64,000 bases of DNA, taken from positions 212,921,047 through 212,985,046 of the forward strand of contig CM056995.1 in NCBI GenBank assembly GCA_029891345.1, written 5' to 3'. This DNA comes from Dryococelus australis. Its lineage: Eukaryota > Arthropoda > Insecta > Phasmatodea > Phasmatidae. The translations under genes and the position numbers were made by a program. Position 1 is the first letter of the stretch; each line of letters begins with the position of its first letter. Below the pieces are notes generated by a model that did not search any database, was not told the origin of the DNA, and was given only the letters and a program-made list of their open reading frames with translations. Below, one piece after another: positions 33,894 to 46,097 of the stretch.

Positions 33894-34416
33894 CTAAACT
33901 AATCTGCTCTTGCTGCAAACATTGGAATTCGTTTCTTTGAACCAAACATGAAATTTAAAAATAATCATTTGTGGAGCCGAACACTTATTTGTGTGTATAT
34001 ATGTACATATACTTACATGTTTCAAACGTAAAACTAAGAGTAGGGCCTACATATGTGGTACGAGTGTAAAATTACCAAATAGTGAGAATCGGGATAAATG
34101 ATTACATAATCATGTGTAGATAAATTAACGTATGTCACAAACGTCATGTATGCGGATAGACGCGTATTTCGGTTGACAACGCGCTCACGAATTGAGAATT
34201 CAGCAATTTCATAATTGGTTGTGACAAATAAATATTATTTTATTCAAAACCACCTTTTTCTCAGTGTATTATACATACAAATGCCTTACATACTAAGATT
34301 ACAGTTTATTTCGTTCGTTTACGTCACGGTTGGCATGAAGAAAATTTGTCAATAAGGAACCTAAGAGCCCCAATTTCCTACCGCGTCTAAGTGTACATAC
34401 CATGAGTATCCTATAG
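33894..34416. other. AT-rich spacer
   Basis: Nothing recognised. Confidence 0.4.
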
Positions 34417-35100
34417 AATGAGACCGTCTCTGTCTGTCAGTCTGTCCATCTTTAATACTTCTAAGTCCCTTGAAACTCAACAGAAGTTCTTCAAATTTTG
34501 CAGAGCGATTCCTCAGGGTCAATTACAGCTCAAGTCCGAATTTCAGCAATATCAGATTACGCATTCATGACTTTTGACCCTAATAACTTATTTTTAATTA
34601 CCTTTTTCCTATGAAAGTTTTGTATTAATGCAAAGAAAATATTGTAAAGAGATATGAAGGTAAAGGAATATAATTTTTGTTTACTTTAAATGTGTCGCTT
34701 CAATGTTAAGTTAATTAAGTGGAGACACAGTGGTCAAGTGGCTAGAACGATTCCAAGTGGGGCCTTAGTGGCTCAGTGGATATAACTATGTTAAGTGGGG
34801 CCTTAGTGGCTCAGTGGATAGAACAATGTTAAGTGGGGTAACAGTGGCCAAGTGAATAGATATATATAAAATGGGACCGCAGTAGTCAAGTGGCTAGAGT
34901 GATTCCAAGTGGGGCCTTAGTGGCTCAGTGAATAGAGCGATTCCAAGTTGGGCCGCAGTGGCTTAATGGATAAAACTATATCCAATGTTGAGTTAATTTC
35001 ACTTTTTTTCAGTCTTTTTATGATAAAAACAATTTGTAATATCGTAACTGTTCTAAGCACGTGACGATACAAAAAAATGTCACGGGCTGGACCCCTAGTG
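34417..35100 (+). repeat. Dispersed repeat R1, copy 2, with embedded array
   Basis: Matches 518-915 in two blocks: 34417-34705 (CTCTGTCTGTCAGTCTGTCC, AAGTCCCTTGAAACTCAACA, TTTACTTTAAATGTGT) and 34995-35100 (ATCGTAACTGTTCTAAGCAC, CACGGGCTGG). A tandem array of tRNA-head-like units lies between the blocks. Confidence 0.7.
34715..34980 (+). repeat. 38-bp tandem array resembling tRNA/SINE heads
   Basis: About seven units with core GGGGCCTTAGTGGCTCAGTG followed by GATAGAACGATTCCAAGT. Each unit reads like the acceptor and D-arm (A-box) half of a tRNA or SINE head, without a B box. Variants use GTGGTCAAGTGGCTAGAAC. No complete tRNA can be formed. Confidence 0.75.
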
Positions 35101-37032
35101 GTTTTTATATTCAGCCAGCCTATTAAAATGTCTAGAATACTGAATGTAAGGTTTGCAAATATAAACATAACAAACCATAACAACATCGAAAACACTGCTA
35201 CGTTTAACTGCGAGCTTGTACGTCAGTGTGTACTGAAGAAAGTATGTAGACCGAGAACATACTTTGCCGAGAGCTCATTCACCGAGAAGATACTTTATGA
35301 TTCAAGTCTGTGTCTAATACGTGGGATGTACAGCCGAATTACCTCATCGCTCAGCTAGTGCACCGGTGCAGTTTGCTTCATAGTTTACCTTTAGCGTGTA
35401 GCTTGAAAGCTAACACGATCCTTGGATTTATTTAATTTAACGAATCGATTTTTGAACATCCATATCCTAGAATTTTTGGGGGAATCCTTTCAGCGTAAAT
35501 CTAGCATTCACAGGACCTAGGATTTACGATCACATCACATAGCTTGTGTTAACGGCGTTTGCTTTGGGAACGTGTGGTGTAGATTATATAAGATACAATC
35601 AACATTTAACAACTCGTGTCTATGCTGCCTGTAATGCGACCATCGGTAATCATCAGTCTTTTTCTTACTGATATAACTTCATTAATTATCTATCTGCCTA
35701 CACTAATCGGTACTTTAATTCGTTTCAATTGTTCAAGGGAATCATTTCTAGCACAGAAAATAGAAGACAACTGATATACTACATCATGGTCAGTGCGCAA
35801 ATAATTCAAGTTTGTAAAATGTAAAATAGCAAATTTTGGGTTTCAAACTGATGCACGAGAACTTCCATACGCCTTGAAAGAATTGAAATTTGGTTTATCT
35901 TTTAAGCTACAGCAACAAAAAAAGCAATAACACTCGATAAATGTACGCTTGTTTTATGTAATATGTATAGGTCTATAAAAATGGGAGACATTTCAATTAT
36001 TGCCGTGCCGAAGATAACTAACTTTAAAAAAAAAATGTAGCTTCAGAGCTGCTGTGAAACAATTCTGCGCATAAAAATAAAGAGAGAAAATCGGAAGGAA
36101 ACGAAAAACAAACTAATGAAAGCCAACGAGTTGTACGCATTTCTCCAAACTGACGCTCTTTATCTGCATTAATTTGTGGAATCGCCGGTAGCCACGTTGA
36201 AATATTGAACGCACTCGCCGGGAAAAGACCTCCAATTTACAAGCACGCAGCTGAAAATTTAAGGTTTTCGTTGTTCCGCGTCGAGTTTATAGTAGGGCAG
36301 AAATTAAAAATAAAACAACTGTAAACGGGTTCAATAAATTTCGTTTTACGGTACCCTGTGTTACCAAAGCTTTTTACATATAATGATTTTTAATGAACCC
36401 TACTGGTTTTCAATGCAATACAAATTTATTTGTTTCCCCAAATGCATTACAACAATTTCAACTTTTAATGACGTCCTCGCAACGAATAGAACCCTGTGGC
36501 AACCTCCATAATTGCAAAAGTATGTAGCCTAACTCCAGGCAGTGTTAATTAAATTGTGCTTTCAGTAAGAAGACCTGGGCTTTTATCATGCAGGTAACGA
36601 AATTATTTCACGATGCACAAGATTTTCGTACTTAAATACGTTATGTTGATTATATTGGGCTGCTAGTCAAGTCGTAATTCTCAAAGAGATTGGTCTATAA
36701 CAATCGACGAACCACTTTGTTAAAAGAAACTCAGAACTTAATTTTTTGAGTCGACAGAAAATTAGCATAAATTAGAGAACGAAGAGAAATCTCAGTAAAC
36801 GCCTTTTTGGACAATATAAACACAGCGCGTGTTTCAAGTATTAGAATGTAGTACCCAAAGTTTAAACTATTTTTTAATGTTTAGCGAATTTAAATGGTGG
36901 CGTGTTTGATTATATAATTATCCTTATACCCTAGAGCCTACAGCAAATTTAAACTGGAGAGACTCAATGCTTACGATTTTTAGTTGAATAATCAGCTCAT
37001 GTACGTTAAATTGGACGCTGAATTCAGCGGAT

Positions 37033-37036
<4 letters not shown>
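35101..37036. other. Long AT-rich gene-free stretch
   Basis: No exon, repeat family or RNA gene recognised. Confidence 0.4.
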
Positions 37037-37071
<35 letters not shown>

Positions 37072-37108
37072 TGTGTGTGTGTGTGTGTTTGTGCGTGTGT
37101 GTGTGTGA
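37037..37108 (+). repeat. (GA)n-(GT)n compound microsatellite
   Basis: About 16 GA units followed by about 16 GT units with two interruptions. Confidence 0.95.
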
Positions 37109-37131
37109 TGTTCGGCAGTGAAAATAACATG

Positions 37132-37391
37132 CACTGTAAAAAATTCCTGGTAAACTTCCTAAACTGTAGTAGAAGTTTCTAACCTACACAGTGTATGGAA
37201 ATAACACTACATGTCAGTCTGAAAATATAGGAATGTTTAGCATTTCTACTATACCCTATGCATTTGACTCTTTCCTGAGCAACTGTAGGAATGTTACAAT
37301 GCATTTATTAGAAAATAATTTACCATTCACGCTTTGTCACCGTACGTATACACTGATATGGTAAATTTACAATATAATTTCTTAGAGCGTG
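37132..37391 (+). mobile_element. MITE-2 copy
   Basis: Begins CACTGTAAAAAATTCCTGG and ends TTTCTTAGAGCGTG. Collinear with 24291-24566. Confidence 0.75.
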
Positions 37392-38990
37392 TTAACGCGT
37401 TTGAAACGTTTGGCGGTTATCCACTTGGGCAATTGGATAACACCCTACAGGAGGTCATTTGTACCGGACAATAGAGAAACTCATATTACATGGCAGTCTG
37501 CTACCACATTGCCCTTTTTTTTATTTGATGAAATAGAACGCACCGAGGGAGGAGAGAATGATTTTAATATTGAGAATACTGTGTCTCGTACCTTTTCAGG
37601 GGGAATGTTGCCTTTCCACCACTCTGCTTTTAAATAAGGAAATGGAGAAAACTGGCACTAAATTCTAAAATTAATTCATTTCGTAAGTTACTGTCATAAG
37701 TAAAGGGTAGTATTAGTACTGAGTGTGGACTACTGTTCTACCCCGCCAACCTGAAGAGTGGATAAAAACAGTATCGCCAGAAGAAAAAAAAAGAAACAAG
37801 GCAGATTTTCCACTTCCCCAATAACACTAGGGTATGCCTAATAATTGACAAGGGGGCGCTATAATAAAACAACGTGCAATAAGTTTCATATTTTATGTAT
37901 GATTAAAAAATGAAAGTCAACAATAATGTTAGATATTACGCTTAATGTTTGTATAGGTATAACTATTTTATGTCTATATATGTGTGTGTGTGTGTGTGGA
38001 TAGGAAGCAATGTATGCATGTAGGCTGTAGAAACGTACATAATGTTGGGAAGAAAGCGATTCCTGCAGAACCAGGGGCGGCAAGGTATTGTCCCCCCCCC
38101 CCCAATCATACTCATCTTCCCACAACCGGAAAAAAATTCCGACGCTGCTGAATAAGGAACAACGATAAATTTACTTGCTGTTACGTACCGAGATTAAACA
38201 CGACTTTAATCTAACGAGTAAGGAATCGTAAGAATTAATGTTAAGGAACTGTACAGTTATTTACCTATAATGGGTATGAAAAATTACTTCGGAAAAATTC
38301 ATCCCCCAGTGCAGCAGGCTAAGATCGAAGCCACGAATATGATTCAGGCACGCTACTACACTATCTAAAAACATCGGTGTGGGAGAGTAGTAGGTTCTTC
38401 AGTTAGTTTACACTGTTCAGGAATCAATTATTTTTTCTATATTTTGATGATATATTATAGTTTTGTGGCGCGATATAAACAGTAAAATCGCTAGAATTCC
38501 AAATCAGTAAAAAAAAAAAAACATTCATCGTGTTTTTTTCTATAAATGTGAACATTCAAACGTAAAATTTGAATTCGTACAAATAAAAAAACTGTTGGTT
38601 TTACGTAAAGTGTTTATTGAAGTCGCTGGAATGAAATTGTGCAATTTGTTTGAAATCCAACGCTTGATTCACGTGCAGTAATGCTTTGACTTCTGACCAT
38701 ACTGTCTTTAAATTTTATCTCAAAAGTCAAAATTGAAACACAGCTGACCCGCACAGCAGGTTATAAGAAATATATTCCATGATATTCAAATAGGCCTAAC
38801 ATAACAATTACTTTGAGGTGTATCCTAAAGTATTAATTTAGTTCAGTTTTGAGATTTTTACCAAAAAGAGACATACTTTTAAAATTCCTATAGCTTGTTT
38901 GATTTATATTTGAGAAGTAATATACCTCCGTCGTTATACTTTTCTTCAGGCTGTTGTTTCACACAACGGCAAAGTATGTATCGCAGAATA
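37392..38990. other. AT-rich intergenic sequence
   Basis: Contains a short TG run (about 37979-37999) and a C12 tract (38092-38103). No gene seen. Confidence 0.4.
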
Positions 38991-39261
38991 CACTCTAAGA
39001 AATTATTTGCAAATTCACTACACGTATAAGTTTATACGTAGAGAGAGAAAGCGCGAATGGTGTAGTTATTTCCCACACATTCATGCTGGCGTTCCTACAT
39101 TTTCTCAGGAAACAGTCAAATGCGTATAGGAAACTTCCCAACTTCTCTATAGCAGCGACACTTAACATTCCACATTTTTAGCCAGATGTGTGGGATTATT
39201 TCCTTAGGGGTAAACTCTTCCAATTCAACGTTAAGAAGTTCACCATACTTTTTTTACAGTG
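38991..39261 (-). mobile_element. MITE-2 copy, inverted
   Basis: Begins CACTCTAAGAAATTATTTGC and ends ACTTTTTTTACAGTG. The interior is the reverse complement of the other MITE-2 copies, with flanking TA on both sides. Confidence 0.75.
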
Positions 39262-41158
39262 TAGAGAAGTACTCAGAGACGAAATGGCTTAGTGGTTCCT
39301 TCGACGTGGATGCACCCGTTCGGTGATTGGCTGAGCGAGTTTCTAGGAATAGACCTTGTTTCTGATTGGTTACTACATACTGCGAAAGGGTCCCTGTCGG
39401 CCAGGCTGCCGGCTGCCTAGTGGACTATACTCTGTTTCATATAACTGCAATAAGATTTGACAGACATCGTGACCAACCTACACAGCATGCAAACAATAAA
39501 CGCTCTTATTTCCAAACTACTGTGCCAGCTGATGGTTGTTGCAGGATGCGTGTTATGTTGGCGCTCTTGGCGATGATTAGCACACGGAATTAAAACATAA
39601 TTACAACATTTATAGTTAAAATTTCGCTCACAGACTAATATACAATTTTTCCATGATATAGAGAAGGGCTTTAAAAATATTTAGAAATATTATAGTAGAG
39701 CATGCGAACATCACGGTTATGTGAAAGGTTTCCGCCAATCTCCGTTGAGTCTGTTGTCTATGATCTCCACCCGCCCGGTGAAAAGCCGTTGTTGCCATTG
39801 TGCTCTCTTCCGTCATAATTTATCTATATGCGAGAATTCCTTTCGGGTGATGTCGGAATATTATATATGCAGTTAATTAATTTTGTATTTACGTATTTCA
39901 TTAAGTGTAATTTTTCGTAAGGGCCGTTTTAGAACAGTTTCCTCATTGTAAAATGGCTTGTTGTGTGCTGTGGTTCGCCATTTTATGTGACCATCACGAA
40001 GCGCGAGCGAAAAATTATTTTCGTTGTGAAGTGTGAATTTGTTGGTTTCAATAAATAGTTCAAGTGTTTTGTTGATTGCATAGGTCAGCAAATAAATTAT
40101 ATCTTATCAGTAGCCAACAAGTGATTAATCATCCAAAGTTCGGTACGTGTTTAGGAATTACGAAGTGAACAGTAAGTTTGTGTGTTTTGTAAATAATGTT
40201 TTCTTAAATCATTGCTAGAATATTTGAAATGTATTTGAACTTTTGTTTGATTGAAACTCTAGCGATTTTTACTTAGAAGTTAAATTTGCTTAACATGTTT
40301 GCAATTTACATTGTGTATTTCGCACATCGGTATTAACAGGAACGTATTTATTACGTTTTGTTCTTGCGGGAGGTTTTCAAATGTATGTGGCCTAAACAAG
40401 CGCCCTTTTAGTGTAATTCACTACATAAAAAATGCAATGACATTTATCTGTTGAGCATTTCTTGCATCGGTAAGAACAGCGACACATTTATCGCATTTAG
40501 TTGTTTCGATGAAGTTAAAACTTTTGAGTTGTAGTAAACTGATTGCTATTTCCGTACAAACTAAATTTTCCAATGCAACATCAAAACAATGCAAGTTCCA
40601 ATTGCCACTCTCTTATAAGAAAAAAATCACGTCTCGCGAAATACGTAAAACTATAGTTCCCAACCCCACCAATAAAATAAAAAAGAACCCTAACTAGTAT
40701 ATTATGTGATCATAACAAAATAAAAACAGTTGGGAATGGCAACCAGCATGGCAACCCTAATTACTGGACACAAGTTGTAAGTCTTTCAATGCTTGCCATT
40801 AAATTCGTAGTTTGTTTGCAAAGGTTTTCTTCACCGACAGAACAGCTGTGGCGGAGGGATATATTGTGGCCGCACTTATTTTCAAAAACTGTCAAAATTT
40901 ATTGAAGTTATATGAAACAGAGTATAGCAAGCAATGATTGACAAACGGAGTTCCGACATGTTGCTGGCCAGCGACGCCATTTTGCGGGCATATGCGGCTG
41001 TAGATCGCTATTAAGTATCCTGTGAATTTATTATGCTAAAAATGGAGAAAATAATTTTAGAACATTGGACGCTCTTGTAGTAGACGAGACAACAGCTCCA
41101 TCACGGAAAATTCACGCTCTTCTTGCAGTAACCTTCCCACTCCCCGCATGAAAACCAC
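39262..41158. other. Intergenic sequence, possible untranslated exon
   Basis: 39700-40166 is somewhat CpG-rich, contains GCCATTTTATGTGACC, and ends in a possible donor (GAACAGTAAGTTTG, 40160-40173). A second CGCCATTTTGCGG motif lies at 40977. These are weak hints of promoters or 5' exons. No coding exon was found. Confidence 0.25.
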
Positions 41159-41584
41159 TAAAGGCTGTTCACGATAAAGTGAGCAGTTTTGAAATAAACC
41201 TTAGAGAAAAATCACTATCCCTACCTGCATTTATTTCAACAGTCGAACTGAGTGACATGCGTCCAGTAAAGTCGTTAACGATGAATGGAAAGTAGTTCCA
41301 TATCTTAACGTAGAATAAAAAGTGTCGGGTAATCATTTGTTATAACTTAAATTATTTCTTTCACTTTCTGTGTAAATTTTGAATGCATCGAAGAGATAAA
41401 ATGAGCAGATTTGCAAAACATTTTCTTTTGTAATAATTTCACAGTTGCACTTGACCGACGCATGAATAAAGTGACGAGGTCCATGGCAATATTAATTTTG
41501 CATAGGACGGTATAATATATAATGTGCATATAAGTACATCTTGAGCAGGGCTTTCAAAAGTGCTAATTTTACCGTGAACTGTAC
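41159..41584 (+). mobile_element. MITE-1, long form
   Basis: Same orientation and interior as 6539-6930. Ends are AGGCTGTTCACGATAAAGTG and TTTTACCGTGAACTGTACA. Confidence 0.85.
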
Positions 41585-41695
41585 ATACCCGTAAGATTCT
41601 CAGCCCGCCCAATCCTGAGACTGAACCGGTGATTTCACGCGTTGAATACTCGTGACTATAGGTCACATTTACGGTTACCTCCGACGTTTCCTCAA

Positions 41696-41985
41696 GCCCC
41701 ATTATAGTTCTACTTTCAAGCAATTCCTCCACGACATGCAAGCAAAGTTGAACTAAATGCATAATATCGTGCCAACGGAAAAACGCGCTGTATTTATGCG
41801 CACTCGCAGTTATATTTTGCATGAGAACTATTTCTTACTAGGCAGTACCATCACACATATCATCTCCCAGTCTTTATTATAAATGAAATATAATAATTTA
41901 TAAACAACATTTAAGTAAAATTCCAATTTAACCAAGTATAGATTACTTGCCTATTAACATAAGTATAAAACGCTTCTGATGTGAA
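41696..41985 (+). repeat. Dispersed repeat R2, copy 2
   Basis: Collinear with 13408-13715. Here it follows a MITE-1 copy rather than lying between palindrome arms. Confidence 0.65.
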
Positions 41986-42529
41986 TGTACTCTGTCGGGT
42001 GTCACGCCGTCGACTCTAACTACACGAATATCAGCAAGTTGCTAGCTACTTTTTAACGTACGTGCGGGATTGGAGGCATTCGAAGACGTCGGATATACCT
42101 GAGCGATGGTCTACGAAGGGACCGATATGATTGTGTGCGGCCCGCGGTGCTGGCGATATGGCCTGCACGTGGTTGCCCTCTCGTCACGTCGTTTGGTTGA
42201 ATTTTGTTAAACTGTTTATTGGACTCGAAATTGTGAGAATCAGTGTGTCGCTCCACTTGAAACATGTATGAGCGCACGGGCTTCTGTAGCACTATCGGTG
42301 TGCGAAATTGGGTGGAAATTAGTTTAATGGTTATGGAAATATGACGAAATGTTCAATTTCTTCACCTGGCCCTATTTTACAAAAAAAATGCCGGCGAACG
42401 AGATCTATGTACGCATTACTCGTGTTTCTGATGAAGACCGTTAGCGTAGAAAAATTGGTTGAATTTTGTTGAATTGTTTAATAACTAACATATCAACATA
42501 AATCATTTACATTAACCCCGTTTAATAAA
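41986..42529. other. Spacer, moderately CpG-rich at its start
   Basis: 42050-42200 has some CpG density. No gene recognised. Confidence 0.35.
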
Positions 42530-43570
42530 GGACTGCCACACTTAGAAAATACCTGTTTTCATATGATACTGTAGCATTACTTGGGTGTAACATTTGTCCT
42601 CGAGATATTGTATAAAACCAACATTTTTTTCATTTTACGATCACCATAAATGGCAAACAAAATGTACACGTATTAACTCATTCGATAACTTATTCGATTA
42701 TTGTGATAGACACTGCCAACATATAATGTTCAGGGGACATACGGCATGATAAGCTAAAAATGTCTTCATAACTGTAATTTTTAAAATATATTACTACCCT
42801 CTTAAGTCATATACATTTAGAAGGGATAGAAAAGTATGCATCACAGCGTAAATTTGATGGGAATTATATGACTGTTTCCTGATACAGAGCACAAAATCTT
42901 AAATTTGCATTTGGTACTATCTTCCAAAATGGTGGCGGAAAGTTATGTATTAGCCCGCTTGATGCTTGCCAGTATACAATGTTAAGTAACAATTAGTTAC
43001 ATAGTTTCGTGGGTATAGCATACTAAGCTCAATTTTTATATAGCTGCCCTTTTGAATGAAAATAGGTGTCCGGCCAAATTAACACATACATCAACGTGAT
43101 TTACCATATCACAACTTCTTCGCCAAATTCGGTTTGAAACGATTAATTGTTCCTCGAGATATGGCATAAAAGTTATATTTTTTTCATGTGGAGCTGTCTT
43201 ACAAGATGGTGGAGAAATAAGTTTCTGTGTAGATACATTTCATGGTTGCAATAGATACTGCCACCATACAAAGTTAAGTTGAAGTTTATGTTGTAGTTTG
43301 GTAGATGCAACACACTTGGATTTACACGGCATTCCATAGTACTGCATATGTACCAAATTTGGTAGGAATCTTTTGGTTTTTCCAAAGACAATTTGTTTAC
43401 GTATTCATGTGACGCACAAGAGAGACTGTGAAGGCACATTTGAAGTTTGTGAGGATACTGCCAGCATTACCACGTTAAATTGAAATTGGTTTCATTGTTT
43501 CGTAAATTTAGCATACTAAGCTAAAATGCTTATATGATCGCCATTTTAAAAAAATAAGTGTCCTGCATAC
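42530..43570. repeat. Degenerate long-period tandem repeat R3, copy 2
   Basis: The phrase CTGCCA-CATA-AA-GTTAA recurs near 42712, 42967, 43257 and 43456. Companion phrases CCTCGAGATAT-G-ATAAAA, TTTTTCATGTGG and CTTCCAAAATGGTGG are also seen at 8.4-9.3 kb. The period is irregular, about 200-290 bp. Confidence 0.55.
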
Positions 43571-44596
43571 TTAAGAGGACTACGTACCTGCACGTCCAAG
43601 GTCAAGAAGCGAGGGAGCGATACGGGCGACACTAACATGCATGTCTAGCGCCTCATCGCTCCTACGCGCATGGCGTGAAGTTTTTCCGTCGTAACGGTTT
43701 ACTGTGTAAACTAGATCTGTAACTGTTGGGTTTTATTACACGCGATGAAAGTACACAGATCAAACTACCTTCGTATAAACGAACTTTTCTATTACTGCTT
43801 AAAGAAACATCACAGGCACTTTTTTTCTCCATATATAAACTTAATATGATCAAAGTAAAAAGAGAACGAAATAGACAATAGTTTATTTTTATTTTTTCTG
43901 GCATAACGTTGTATTTCAGAACATTTATTTACCGAGACACGCGTTTACGTGCAAACAACGATTTCACAGAAAACGTTTCAGTACATAGGACCCTTAAAAC
44001 TATGCAATATCCCTAACATAGCCGTAAAGGATTTTCTGAAAATCGTGATGCTGTAATCCGTATCCCGAGTTATCCATGAATTTTCAAGTTGATTAAGCTG
44101 GAGATTTCTATTAGACGAGGGGCCAGCCAGAATACTTTTTAAGACTTGGGCGTTAATTCTCGTAATTGAAAATTTAAAGATAGTATAAATATTATGTGAA
44201 ATACGAACTAAAAATGAACTCCGAAACCTTTCAATATCGTTAAACAAAGTCCTCTTTTAAACTTAGGTTACTAAGTTAGACTTGAAATTATTAATGTTTT
44301 GGAATAATTCCTACGAAGTATTCGCATTGCCAAGCAAGTGTTAGTTACCAGTTTTCTATCATTTACAAAGTACTATCTAATTTTTGTAAATAACCGTAAG
44401 TGAGCTCGTTTTGAATTGTAGTGACTACGAAGAAAATGTGCTAAATTTGATTTGATATTTACACGTGTTAAAAGTTTATATAAATGAGTTCGCTGCTTAA
44501 TAGTAGTAAAGTTTAACAGCAAAAAATATAACACCCAAGCAGGCGACATACTGCAATCGGAATGTAAAAAATATATATAAATATATGCTGCTTGTC
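43571..44596. other. AT-rich spacer
   Basis: Nothing recognised. Confidence 0.4.
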
Positions 44597-44600
44597 ATGT

Positions 44601-45241
44601 TGCTGTGACCCCTCCTGAGGGAGCAGGCCACCCGTTAACAAGGGGCAACAAGGGTAGCTCAAAGTAGGAGCACTCGATTACAAAATGACTACTTTTAATA
44701 AATAGTCATTCACAATTGCGCCACAAGTAGGCGATTCAAACACTAATTAATTTATACAGAAACTCAGCTTTAACGGGCTTGAAGTATAGACTTATTACTT
44801 TCTACAAGAGGGTGCTGATGCCCGTAATTAACCTCGAAGAAGCGTCTCGCGATCATGGCGAAATCAATGCTCTGAGTGAGCTGAATGCCTTCACAAGTCC
44901 CTAGCCTAATTATGCCTTAAGCCGCCCGACCAGGGATTCAATATTTACCCTCGTTGCTGACGAAGTCTCACAGCACTCTCGACGGCGGGCTTTCGTCGGG
45001 CGTTGAAGGCGGACCACGGGCTGCGGTCCTCTCGTCTGGGCATCCTCGCGTAGAGCCTCCGGCAGCGGTAGGCAATATGGCACCCAGAGTCTCCATCGCT
45101 CTGATCTTATATAGTACTTGCCTGACCTCGTGCTCGATCATCCGGTATGTGTTGTTTAAAACAAGGCTCAGCTGTTCGAGGTCGCTCTGCGCCTCGCCTC
45201 AGCGCGACACAGCGCTACCCTCTCAGGAGCTGCCCCCAGCA
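44601..45241 (-). mobile_element. Solo LTR, family L1 copy B
   Basis: A 641-bp unit that on the minus strand starts TGCTGGGGGCAGC and ends GGGGTCACAGCA. It carries a TATA box (TACTATATAAG), a GGGTAAATATTGAATCCC block and 3' sequence like copy A. Immediate flanks are ATGT (44597-44600) and ATGT (45242-45245), a 4-bp target duplication. No internal element sequence lies beside it. Confidence 0.85.
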
Positions 45242-45245
45242 ATGT

Positions 45246-46021
45246 GTTCGGTACAGACGTAGCGTTTTCTAGGTAAGAATATTCCACAAATTATTTTCAA
45301 ATATTAAAATCAAACTAGGTAGATATTGTTTAATAATGTTTCGCCGTGATAATCAGTTATAAAGTTACGGAATTGAGCTGTAGGAACGTTCAGGCCATAC
45401 GAATACTTACTGAATAATTCAATTTTATGTATCTACAACGGAATGCCATATTGCTATGAATGTTGCACTTGATTATTTTTGAAAACTCTTTGCTTTATTT
45501 GTCCGATTTGAAAAAAATTATAAATGTATATTTCAGTTAAACACTGCTATACAGTTATCAGTATATACAGTCTTCGGAATATAACAATGTTTATTGAGCG
45601 ATTATCCACAACTTTTGACTGATTAAAACTAAATGTTGTGTGCAAATTTCCGAAATGAAACAATGTTATTGGCATTTCTGTGACGAATTTTCCACCTATA
45701 TCACTATTTTACTTCTGAGATAAATTAAATAACAGATCATCAAATAAGCCACTTAGTTCAAACCGTGCATTGGTAGAAATTATTAACATAACTGTGGTAA
45801 CTATTTGAATGTGTGGCGATTTATTAATCTCGATCGTTTTGTTTACATATACAATTTCATTAGGGACTAACCTTAAGGAGGTAGCTCACTGCTAGCCGTC
45901 AAAGTCGAAGAAGTATACAATTTAGGGTTGAAACGTCTAATGGGATAAACAGCTCCAGTCAGACATTGAAGGGCAAACACACGACTGGTCTCTTTGCTAG
46001 TAAGATTCCGGCCCAAGTTAC

Positions 46022-46023
<2 letters not shown>
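45246..46023. other. AT-rich spacer
   Basis: Nothing recognised. Confidence 0.4.

Positions 46024-46096
<73 letters not shown>
46024..46096 (+). repeat. (CT)n microsatellite
   Basis: About 36 uninterrupted CT units. Confidence 0.95.
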
Positions 46097-46097
<1 letters not shown>

